Positions 1 through 5,655 of a stretch of DNA of 7,508 bases are shown here, in pieces. This stretch comes from Bacillota bacterium (GTDB taxonomy: Bacteria; Bacillota; UBA4882; UBA8346), in NCBI GenBank assembly GCA_028282485.1, contig JANQHU010000165.1, forward strand, positions 1 to 7,508. Direction: 5' to 3'. Position 1 is the first letter of the stretch; every line of letters begins with the position of its first letter. A program made the translations under genes and the position numbers. The notes under the pieces were generated by a model. That model was not told the DNA's origin. It searched no databases and saw nothing but the letters and a program-made list of their open reading frames with translations.

Positions 1-1
1 T

Positions 2-1324
2 CAAGTAGGCATCAAAGTAGGGGATAAAGTAACACTCAATTATAAAGCTGCCGCTGCAGCAAGTACTCCTTATGATTCCATCCAAATTCAAAATGAGACG
101 GACGTGGATACGGCTATTACTGGCGGGTCGGATACCATTGTCGATTGGCGTTTTGAAAATGATGGTTTAAATAACAATGCCATAGAGACGAGTTTCTTTT
201 CCATAGATGAAAGTGGTAGTGTTTCGACGGGAAATCTGGAGTTAACCATTGATGGCTTTGGAGACAGTGCGGCCCCAACTACTTTTACCTTCGAAGAAGG
301 GTTAGGCCAGGTAGCCTCTCTGGATACCCAATTAAGTGATGTGGATAAGATGTGGGATGCCAGTGGTAAGTTTTTACTGGATACTCCCCAAACTCTCAGT
401 CTGGTTCAAGGTAATGGGGCTAAGACTTCCATCACTCTTTTCAATACCGATACCATTCGGGATGTTCGGGATAAATTAAATGATGCTATCTCTAACGGCC
501 TGGGCCAGTCCGAATTTGTGGCCGGTGACGAACAAGATAAGTTTGCTTCTTACGTTACTAGTTCTGATGCCAGTAGTGTGGAAACCGTGGAAGGGACCTT
601 TGTGATTCGTTCCGCCCAAGCTGGTGATGAAGGTATCATTAATGTTATTGGTAATGAGCAGCTAGTCAATTCTTTGGGTTTTGCTAATTCCCAAGAAGCA
701 ACTAATAGTAAGTTTACCGTATCCGTTACCGATGCTGATGATTCCTCAAACGTAATTGCCCAAAATGTGGAAATTTCCGGCAATACCCTGATCGGTGTGG
801 TGCATGATAATGTGGACGTGAAATTTGATGCTAATGCCGATATTAATGCCACTTATAATACTACCACGAAGACTTTTGACTTGGCCGAAGATACCTCCAA
901 TACTTACAGCACTTATGTACACTTGGTCGATAACTCCCAGGTATTTCAAATTGGAGCTAACGAGATGCAGGATATGGGTGCGGCCATCGGGCGAATGGAT
1001 TCTACCGCCTTAGGCGTCAATAACATCTTGGTAACCGATCGTTCCACCGCTAGTAGTTCGATTACCAAGATTGACGAAGCCATTAGTAAGGTTTCCGGCC
1101 AACGCTCCAGTATTGGTGCGGTCCAGAACCGCTTAGAACATACCATTAATAACTTAGGCGTTGCTGCTGAAAACTTAACTGCTTCAGAATCGCGAATTCG
1201 AGACGTGGATATGGCTGATGAGATGATGAACTTCTCTAAACTAAATATTCTTTCTCAAGCAGCGACCGCCATGTTAGCCCAAGCTAATCAGAAACCCCAA
1301 TCAGTATTACAATTAATTGGTTAA
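2..1324 (+). CDS. fliC: Flagellin, C-terminal part (5'-truncated by window edge)
   Basis: Structural subunit of the flagellar filament, exported through the flagellar type III apparatus and polymerised outside the cell. The frame is open from base 2, and the GTG at 104 is an internal valine codon, so the true start and the conserved N-terminal D0/D1 helices lie upstream; about 440 residues are visible. The last ~125 residues (from about base 941, QIGANEMQDMG) are the conserved C-terminal D1/D0 region, with the hallmark stretches INNLGVAAENLTASESRIRD, VDMADEMM, ILSQAATAMLAQAN and the terminal SVLQLIG. Before that lies a long Asp-, Ser- and Thr-rich variable region that would be the surface-exposed part. 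Phrases in it such as DTIRDVRDKLNDAI and LGFANSQEATNSKFTVSV recall flagellin IN-type modules. The full protein is therefore longer than the ~270-residue minimal Bacillus Hag type. An intrinsic terminator follows at 1362. Identity as flagellin is near certain; the symbol (fliC or hag) is convention. Confidence 0.96.
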   Translation, partial: QVGIKVGDKVTLNYKAAAAASTPYDSIQIQNETDVDTAITGGSDTIVDWRFENDGLNNNAIETSFFSIDESGSVSTGNLELTIDGFGDSAAPTTFTFEEGLGQVASLDTQLSDVDKMWDASGKFLLDTPQTLSLVQGNGAKTSITLFNTDTIRDVRDKLNDAISNGLGQSEFVAGDEQDKFASYVTSSDASSVETVEGTFVIRSAQAGDEGIINVIGNEQLVNSLGFANSQEATNSKFTVSVTDADDSSNVIAQNVEISGNTLIGVVHDNVDVKFDANADINATYNTTTKTFDLAEDTSNTYSTYVHLVDNSQVFQIGANEMQDMGAAIGRMDSTALGVNNILVTDRSTASSSITKIDEAISKVSGQRSSIGAVQNRLEHTINNLGVAAENLTASESRIRDVDMADEMMNFSKLNILSQAATAMLAQANQKPQSVLQLIG

Positions 1325-1361
1325 TAAATTTGATTAACCCCTAAATATCCCTCCAACCTTT

Positions 1362-1409
1362 AAAAAACCGTTTTTGGACCGCTTTTAGCTACCAAAAACG
1401 GTTTTTTTT
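1362..1409 (+). terminator. Intrinsic terminator after flagellin
   Basis: A perfect 16-bp stem pairs 1362-1377 with 1392-1407 around a 14-nt loop, and the 3' arm runs into a T tract (1402-1409). The 5' arm starts with a matching A run, so the structure could also work on the opposite strand, though no minus-strand gene is apparent. It lies 38 nt past the flagellin stop and separates the flagellin from the next gene. Confidence 0.92.
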
Positions 1410-1505
1410 ATTAAAAATTATGCTGAATGATCAATTGGGAGAATATTTTGGAATTTCTTTTCATAGTTCTTTTAAGAAGCTAAGAGATGAGGAGCGATTA
1501 TTAAT

Positions 1506-2426
1506 TTGAAAAAATTTGGTTTTGTCTCCCCTTTGCTGGAAATAACCTCTCCCCTCAAATATTTGCGCCAAATGCTTCCGGCAGGCTGGAAGCATAAAAG
1601 GGGCCCTTACCCCACTGGGGAGCTGACCGTTCTTTTCCAAAAAGAGCAACTGCTTGGACAGGGTTTTCAAACACCCAAGCCACCCAAAGAGATAGAGCCA
1701 AAGAGTTTTTTAAATAACCCTAAAGCTTGGCAGGCTTTTTACCAAAAAAATTATGAGTTGGGAATCAGGGTCATCGGAATTGATCCGGCGGGGGCCTTTT
1801 TAGCACCGGAAGCCGCGGAGCCTGCTGAGAAAATACCGATAATTAGTGATGGACGAGCTTTGGAATTATTATTATTTTTACAAAAGTTTCGGAATACTTT
1901 GAAAATCTATCAGTTAAATTCCCAGAAAACCGAGGTGGCCATCCTCTGGGAGGAGGGAAACTTAGGAGCGGTTTGTGCCCGGCTCTTAGCCAAGGAGTTG
2001 CGTTTCTTAACTTTAATTGGACCTAACTGGCGCAGTTTAGAAAGAATTGCTAATCAGTTAACCGGAGAAGCCGGAATAACACCGAAGTTATTTGTGGACC
2101 CCTTGGCTGGATTAAAAAAAGTGCGGATTGGAATTATTTGTGGCCAATTGTCTTCATTAACTATACCGGAGGCCTATCGCCGCATTATTTGGTATAAATT
2201 ATTTCAGAATTTTCCTTCTTTAATTGCTATTAATAGTGATCTTCCCCTTAGTGTTTGTAATCAGAAAGGAATGAAAATTCCTCTTTATCCTGCTTTGGGA
2301 GAGGCCATTTTACGAACTATGGCCGAGCTGGATCAGGAAGATTGGGTGGGGACTAATTTGCAGCTTGAGAGAATGTCCCAGTTAGCTCGGATTTTGGGGG
2401 AGATAGGAGTTCCTATCAGAACCTAA
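1506..2426 (+). CDS. Divergent Rossmann-fold protein, acyl-ACP reductase / predicted amino acid dehydrogenase-like
   Basis: 306 residues, starting at TTG 1506. GAGGAG at 1489-1494 lies 11 nt upstream, and an in-frame TGA at 1488-1490 excludes a longer protein. The layout recalls the family that holds cyanobacterial long-chain acyl-ACP reductase and COG5322 'predicted amino acid dehydrogenases'. The N-terminus MKKFGFVSPLLEI resembles their KFAFxxHPL opening. Residues 86-97 (GIRVIGIDPAGA) match the position of their GAKIxGLGAFT segment. Residues 143-162 (EVAILWEEGNLGAVCARLLA) form a beta-alpha unit followed by LTLIGPNWRSLERIA, as in a dinucleotide-binding fold. The C-terminal YPALGEAILRTMAEL and LQLERMSQLARI correspond to their ACMAETM...T.E.V.EIA region. 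The glycine-rich loop is unusual: WEEGNLG stands where a GATGSIG-like sequence is expected, so cofactor binding may be altered or lost. The family assignment is from remembered sequence pattern, not a search; substrate and role are unknown. It has no evident operon partner. Confidence 0.6.
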   Translation: MKKFGFVSPLLEITSPLKYLRQMLPAGWKHKRGPYPTGELTVLFQKEQLLGQGFQTPKPPKEIEPKSFLNNPKAWQAFYQKNYELGIRVIGIDPAGAFLAPEAAEPAEKIPIISDGRALELLLFLQKFRNTLKIYQLNSQKTEVAILWEEGNLGAVCARLLAKELRFLTLIGPNWRSLERIANQLTGEAGITPKLFVDPLAGLKKVRIGIICGQLSSLTIPEAYRRIIWYKLFQNFPSLIAINSDLPLSVCNQKGMKIPLYPALGEAILRTMAELDQEDWVGTNLQLERMSQLARILGEIGVPIRT

Positions 2427-2442
2427 ATTATGTATGTTATTG

Positions 2443-2477
2443 ATGTAATATTGCATTTTCAAAAATTATAGTATAAA
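2443..2477 (+). promoter_or_regulatory. Candidate promoter with overlapping palindrome upstream of the symporter operon
   Basis: A 14-bp near-palindrome ATGTAATATTGCAT (2443-2456, one G-T mismatch pair) covers a weak -35-like TTGCAT (2451-2456). A TATAAA (2472-2477) follows after a short 15-nt spacer. The position, between the orphan gene and the DUF485/symporter pair, suits a promoter with an operator. The match to consensus is poor, and no regulator is identified. Confidence 0.25.
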
Positions 2478-2521
2478 CTAGTAATGTTATTATCTATCTT
2501 TAACCATATTAAAAAGTATTT

Positions 2522-2528
2522 AGGAGGG
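2522..2528 (+). promoter_or_regulatory. Ribosome binding site that fixes the TTG start of the DUF485 gene
   Basis: AGGAGGG sits 6 nt before TTG 2535, which is ideal spacing. The in-frame ATG at 2484 has only AT-rich sequence with no Shine-Dalgarno before it, and starting there would add 17 residues that family members do not need. The TTG is therefore preferred. Confidence 0.8.
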
Positions 2529-2534
2529 ATTAGA

Positions 2535-2825
2535 TTGCACGGAAAAGGGACTGAGTGGAAAAAAGATAATGCTTCTACTCTAAAAGAGCTGTTGGGTAAA
2601 TGGCTTTGTTTGCTTTATTGTATAGTTTATGCTGGTTTTATATTGGTTAATGTGGTGAGCCCAAAGTTTATGGGAATTGATTTTGGGAGCCTCAATGTAG
2701 CCATTGTTTATGGTTTTGGTTTAATTATTTTTGCGATTATTTTAGCTTTTATCTACAATCATGTTAGTACTCATGCGGAAGAGATTTTAAATGATAATGA
2801 GTCGGAAGAGGAGGTGGCCGAATGA
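2535..2825 (+). CDS. DUF485 (YjcH-like) small inner-membrane protein, symporter partner
   Basis: 96 residues from TTG 2535, chosen on its Shine-Dalgarno. There are two predicted membrane helices: about LGKWLCLLYCIVYAGFILVN, then VAIVYGFGLIIFAIILAFIY. The loop between them reads SPKFMGIDFGS, and the family pattern L..Y...Y.GF.L....P..MG......N..I..GFGLI...I.LA..Y is clear. The N-terminus is basic and hydrophilic, and the tail is very acidic (EEILNDNESEEEVAE). Both ends are probably cytoplasmic. In many bacteria this protein is encoded next to an ActP-type acetate/cation symporter, as in E. coli yjcH-actP, and is taken to be an accessory subunit, though its exact function is not well defined. 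The next gene overlaps it by ATGA, so translation is probably coupled. DUF4212 (the small subunit of the VC_2705-type symporter) is the alternative family label. Confidence 0.85.
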   Translation: MHGKGTEWKKDNASTLKELLGKWLCLLYCIVYAGFILVNVVSPKFMGIDFGSLNVAIVYGFGLIIFAIILAFIYNHVSTHAEEILNDNESEEEVAE

Positions 2826-4771
2826 ACTATGTACCTTCACCCTGGGCCATTATTTTATTTACTATGTTCGTTGCCTCGGTTTTAGGAATTTCATATCACT
2901 TTGCCAGAAAAACTAAATCATCGAAAAATTATTTTGCAGCCGGGGGCAATATTCACTGGTCGGTGAACGGGATCGCCTTTGCCGGAGATTATTTATCGGC
3001 GGCTTCTTTTTTGGGGATCTGTGGCATGATCGCCATCTCCGGGTTTGATGGTTTCTTATATTCCATTGGCTATTTAGCGGGTTGGATTGTAGCGTTATTT
3101 GTAGTGGCCGAACCCATGAAAAGACTCGGAAAGTATACCTTCACCGATGCTTTAGATGCCAAGTTTAATTCCAAAGGAATTCAATTAGCTTCGGCAATTA
3201 GTACGCTGCTGGTATCAATATTTTATCTGATTCCCCAAATGGTGGGGGCAGGCACCTTGGTTACGCCGCTGTTAGGGCTGCCTCATGAAGCAGGGGTGAT
3301 CTTGGTGGGGGTTATCGTTATGGTAATTGTAGCCACCGCCGGAATGACTTCTACCACCTATGTCCAGTTTTTAAAAGGGGGCTTATTAATTGTCTTCTCT
3401 ATCGTGCTGGTGATGTTGATTTTATCAAGAGGGATTTCCACCGCTCCTGACCACGGAGGGGACAAAGCTTATCATATATTTAAAACAATTGGGATAACTA
3501 GTTATGAAGAGGATCTGATCAGTATTGCGGATGATTCCTATACTGTTGATAAAGTAATTACTAATATTGATAAAAAGTATCATTTTGTGAGACTGAAGAA
3601 GAATGGTAAAGCCTCTATTTGGAAGATCAACAGGAAGAAAATGGAATTAGAAGAGACTCTTTATACCCAAATCTTACCTAATGGCAATACCCTTTATAAT
3701 GGGGGCACTAAAGATGATAGTTTATTTTATCAAGTAGGTCATATGAGTGAACTTGATGGTAAAGCTGAGAATAAAACCGGGACCTTAAGCGCCTTCTCTT
3801 TTATTGAAAAAATAAAGAACGGGGTAGTCTTAAGATGGAGTAAGGTTAATTTTACCGAAAACGGCAGCAAATATACCGTCTATTACCAGAATCCCACCCC
3901 GGGCAAAGAAGTTTTAAAACCGGGCTTAAAGTTTAAGGTGGATCCGGAGAAAGGAGCCTCACCGTTACAGAGATTGGATTTTGTTTCTTTGATGATCGCC
4001 TTGTTTTGCGGGACCGCCGCCTTACCTCATATCCTGATTCGGTATTATACGGTACCTAGCCCGGCTTGTGCGCGCAAATCGACGATTGTAGCGATTGCAG
4101 CCATCGGCTTGTTCTATATTTTGACCCTTTATATCGGTTTGGGAGCCATGGTCAACGGAGTAATTGATATTTCCAATAATAACATGTCGGCCCCCTTACT
4201 GGCCAAATCTTTTGGGGTAACCATCTTTGCCATTATTTCCGCGTTGGCCTTTGCCACAGTGTTGGGGACGGTCAGTGGCCTGATTGTGGCCGCTTCTGGG
4301 GCAGTGGCCCACGATTTAATGGACCGCTTCTTGGGAATGAAGCTAACTGATAACAATAAAGTGAAAGCGGGTAAAATTGCGGCTATTGGTGTTGGGGTAG
4401 TGGCGATTATCCTGGGGATCTTATTTAAGGGAATGAATGTCTCATATCTGGTTGGTTGGGCCTTTGCAGTGGCCGCTTCCGCTAATCTGCCAGCGATTAT
4501 CATGATCTTATTCTGGAAAAAGACTACGGCCAAAGGGGTCTTTTCCTCGATTATTGTTGGTTTGGTAGTCTCGTTAGGAATGATTCTGCTTTCCCAAGAA
4601 ACTTTTGTGAATGTTTATAAAATATATGGGGTGAAAGCTCCGGTACAGATTAATAATCCGGCCATCATCTCGGTACCTCTTAGTTTCCTAACTTTGTTTG
4701 TGGTTTCATTATTTACTCAAAATAAAAGCCAGGAATTAAGTGGTAATGTTGGTGAAGGAAGTAGTTTATAA
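2822..4771 (+). CDS. actP: Sodium:solute (acetate-type) symporter, ActP family, with large extra loop
   Basis: 649-residue integral membrane transporter of the solute:sodium symporter (SSS, LeuT-fold) family, most like cation/acetate symporters. It would import acetate or another short carboxylate with Na+. ATG 2822 overlaps the upstream stop and has AGGAGGT at 2809-2815. Residues 1-30 form helix I, followed by the basic ARKTKSSKNYFAAGG, which puts the N-terminus outside. Conserved ActP blocks are GDYLSAASFLGI (55-66), YLIPQMVGAG (135-144), GTAALPHILIRYYTV (397-411), FATVLGTVSGLIVAASGAVA (477-496) followed by HDLMD, and NVSYLVGWAFAVAASANLPA (539-558). About 13 helices are expected. E. coli ActP is 549 residues. 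Here the loop before the GTAALPH helix runs from about residue 204 to 382, roughly 140 residues more than in E. coli, and is hydrophilic and Lys/Asp/Asn-rich; topology places it outside the cell. Substrate is inferred from family and from the DUF485 partner, so pyruvate or propionate remain possible. Confidence 0.9.
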   Translation: MNYVPSPWAIILFTMFVASVLGISYHFARKTKSSKNYFAAGGNIHWSVNGIAFAGDYLSAASFLGICGMIAISGFDGFLYSIGYLAGWIVALFVVAEPMKRLGKYTFTDALDAKFNSKGIQLASAISTLLVSIFYLIPQMVGAGTLVTPLLGLPHEAGVILVGVIVMVIVATAGMTSTTYVQFLKGGLLIVFSIVLVMLILSRGISTAPDHGGDKAYHIFKTIGITSYEEDLISIADDSYTVDKVITNIDKKYHFVRLKKNGKASIWKINRKKMELEETLYTQILPNGNTLYNGGTKDDSLFYQVGHMSELDGKAENKTGTLSAFSFIEKIKNGVVLRWSKVNFTENGSKYTVYYQNPTPGKEVLKPGLKFKVDPEKGASPLQRLDFVSLMIALFCGTAALPHILIRYYTVPSPACARKSTIVAIAAIGLFYILTLYIGLGAMVNGVIDISNNNMSAPLLAKSFGVTIFAIISALAFATVLGTVSGLIVAASGAVAHDLMDRFLGMKLTDNNKVKAGKIAAIGVGVVAIILGILFKGMNVSYLVGWAFAVAASANLPAIIMILFWKKTTAKGVFSSIIVGLVVSLGMILLSQETFVNVYKIYGVKAPVQINNPAIISVPLSFLTLFVVSLFTQNKSQELSGNVGEGSSL

Positions 4772-4776
4772 GTTTG

Positions 4777-4797
4777 TAAATGACCCAAAGTCATTTA
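4777..4797 (+). other. Small hairpin after the symporter gene
   Basis: A perfect 8-bp stem (TAAATGAC / GTCATTTA) encloses a 5-nt CCAAA loop, starting 6 nt past the symporter stop. There is no T tract after it. It is probably part of the operon's 3' end structure together with the larger hairpin 21 nt further on. Confidence 0.55.
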
Positions 4798-4818
4798 AAG
4801 ACAGTAGCTTTTGATTTG

Positions 4819-4856
4819 GCGCTAAAACCCACCCCAGAGGAGGTGGGTTTTAGCGC
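4819..4856 (+). terminator. Strong hairpin closing the symporter operon, no T tract
   Basis: A perfect 15-bp GC-containing stem pairs 4819-4833 with 4842-4856 around an 8-nt loop. It should be very stable. The sequence after it (TATCACGAGAT) is not a T run, so it is not a classical intrinsic terminator on either strand. It may act as a mRNA 3'-end stabiliser, a weak or factor-assisted terminator, or be a copy of a dispersed palindrome. The position just before a new promoter favours a transcript boundary. Confidence 0.6.
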
Positions 4857-4911
4857 TATCACGAGATAAAAAAATATTTTGCTAACTTAAATTGGCATTA
4901 CCGATTTTTTA

Positions 4912-4940
4912 TTGACACAAATAGTTGTATCTATTATAAT
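4912..4940 (+). promoter_or_regulatory. Consensus sigma-A promoter for greA
   Basis: TTGACA (4912-4917) and TATAAT (4935-4940) are both perfect and separated by the ideal 17 nt. The DNA just upstream is AT-rich (GATTTTTTA), like an UP element. Transcription should begin near 4947, leaving a leader of about 115 nt before the greA start at 5062. High basal expression is expected. The leader is AT-rich and I see no riboswitch or T-box in it. Confidence 0.9.
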
Positions 4941-5061
4941 TATAAATGTTTTAGCAAGAAGAGTTTTAGAGATTTGAAAAGCTATTAAAAGATTTATATT
5001 TTTGCCGAAATAATTATATATTACTTAAAAAGAAATGCTACCGGAAAGGGGCGAGGCGATT

Positions 5062-5547
5062 ATGAGTCATATGAACGAAAAAGAGACCGTCTTAACTGTA
5101 GATGGTTTAGCCAAGTATGAAAAAGAGTTGGAGCATTTAAAGACCGTCAGACGGCGCGAGGTGGCGGAAAGAATTAAGCAAGCTTTGGAATTTGGGGATA
5201 TTAGCGAAAATTCCGAATACGAAGATGCCAAGAATGAGCAGGGTTTTATTGAAGGGCGAATCCTTTCTATTGAAAAATTATTAAGAAATGCCAAAGTAAT
5301 TGATGAACATGAAGTACACAGCGATGATGTGGGAATTGGTTCGAAAGTAAAGTTAATGGATATTAATAATAATTTGGAAGTGGAATACATGATTGTAAGT
5401 TCCGCAGAAGCCGATCCCGGTGAATTTCGGATTTCCGATGAGTCCCCAGTGGGCCGAAGCCTGATGGGGCAAAAAGTGGGCAATGTAGTTAATGTGAATG
5501 TTCCTATCGGAACCATTCAATACAAGATAATTCAGATTGGGAAGTAA
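5062..5547 (+). CDS. greA: Transcription elongation factor GreA
   Basis: 161 residues, close to the usual ~158. It binds the RNA polymerase secondary channel and stimulates cleavage of backtracked transcripts, rescuing arrested complexes. The N-terminal coiled coil spans about residues 12-80. Its tip, GDISENSEYEDAKNEQG (45-61), holds the conserved acidic pair D46 and E49, equivalent to D41 and E44 of E. coli GreA, which coordinate the catalytic metal. The C-terminal FKBP-like domain (about 85-161) includes IGSKVKLMD and ESPVGRSLMGQKVGN. ATG 5062 is chosen because GAGG (5053-5056) and AAAGGGG (5045-5051) precede it. ATG 5035 would add nine unusual residues that include the Shine-Dalgarno region, and ATG 5071 is also possible. 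The gene has its own consensus promoter and ends in a terminator. greA next to lysS is a common arrangement in Bacillota. Confidence 0.97.
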   Translation: MSHMNEKETVLTVDGLAKYEKELEHLKTVRRREVAERIKQALEFGDISENSEYEDAKNEQGFIEGRILSIEKLLRNAKVIDEHEVHSDDVGIGSKVKLMDINNNLEVEYMIVSSAEADPGEFRISDESPVGRSLMGQKVGNVVNVNVPIGTIQYKIIQIGK

Positions 5548-5575
5548 GGGTGGTGTAAAACCACTCTAGTTTTTT
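5547..5575 (+). terminator. Intrinsic terminator beginning on the greA stop codon
   Basis: An 8-bp stem (5547-5554 with 5560-5567, one G-T pair) around a GTAAA loop is followed by AG and six T (5570-5575). The first stem base is the last A of the greA TAA. The stem is modest, so partial readthrough into lysS is plausible, particularly as no good promoter is visible between this site and lysS. Confidence 0.75.
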
Positions 5576-5606
5576 AAATGGTTAAAAAAATTTGCTAGTA
5601 ATTTTC

Positions 5607-5626
5607 AGTGCTGCTCAGGCAGCATT
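5607..5626 (+). other. Hairpin in the lysS leader
   Basis: AGTGCTGC pairs with GCAGCATT (one G-T pair) around a TCAG tetraloop. It is followed by a T-rich but interrupted stretch (ATTATTCTTT would extend from the stem) and lies 12 nt before the lysS ribosome binding site. It could be a second weak terminator or attenuator-like element. The leader is too short for a T-box, so no tRNA-sensing riboswitch is proposed. Confidence 0.45.
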
Positions 5627-5637
5627 ATTCTTTAGTT

Positions 5638-5655
5638 AAGGAGAGAATGTAAGTG
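5638..5655 (+). promoter_or_regulatory. lysS ribosome binding site with in-frame ATG-TAA before the GTG start
   Basis: AAGGAG (5638-5643) lies 9 nt before GTG 5653, which is good spacing. Between them is ATG-TAA (5647-5652), in frame with lysS and ending directly at the GTG. The ATG is only 3 nt from the Shine-Dalgarno and is followed at once by a stop, so it cannot start LysS; GTG is the first usable start. Confidence 0.8.

Noticed and set aside
104..106. GTG at 104 as the start of a 406-residue protein
   Set aside because: The frame is open back to the window edge and there is no ribosome binding site; flagellin needs its N-terminal domain, so this is an internal codon.
1448..1476. TTGGAA-N17-TTTAAG as promoter of the Rossmann-like gene
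   Set aside because: Each hexamer matches only 4 of 6 bases, which is expected by chance in AT-rich DNA, so it is not listed as a feature.
1427..1483. Short ORF of 18 codons between the flagellin terminator and the next gene
   Set aside because: No ribosome binding site and no recognisable content; it is likely chance.
2484..2486. ATG 2484 as the start of the DUF485 gene
   Set aside because: It has no Shine-Dalgarno, while TTG 2535 has a near-ideal one; the added residues are not part of the family core.
4129..4533. 134-codon minus-strand ORF inside the symporter gene
   Set aside because: It is a reverse-strand shadow of a well-supported gene with low-complexity translation and no ribosome binding site.
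5067..5516. 149-codon minus-strand ORF inside greA
   Set aside because: It lies fully opposite a certain GreA coding region and has no family resemblance.
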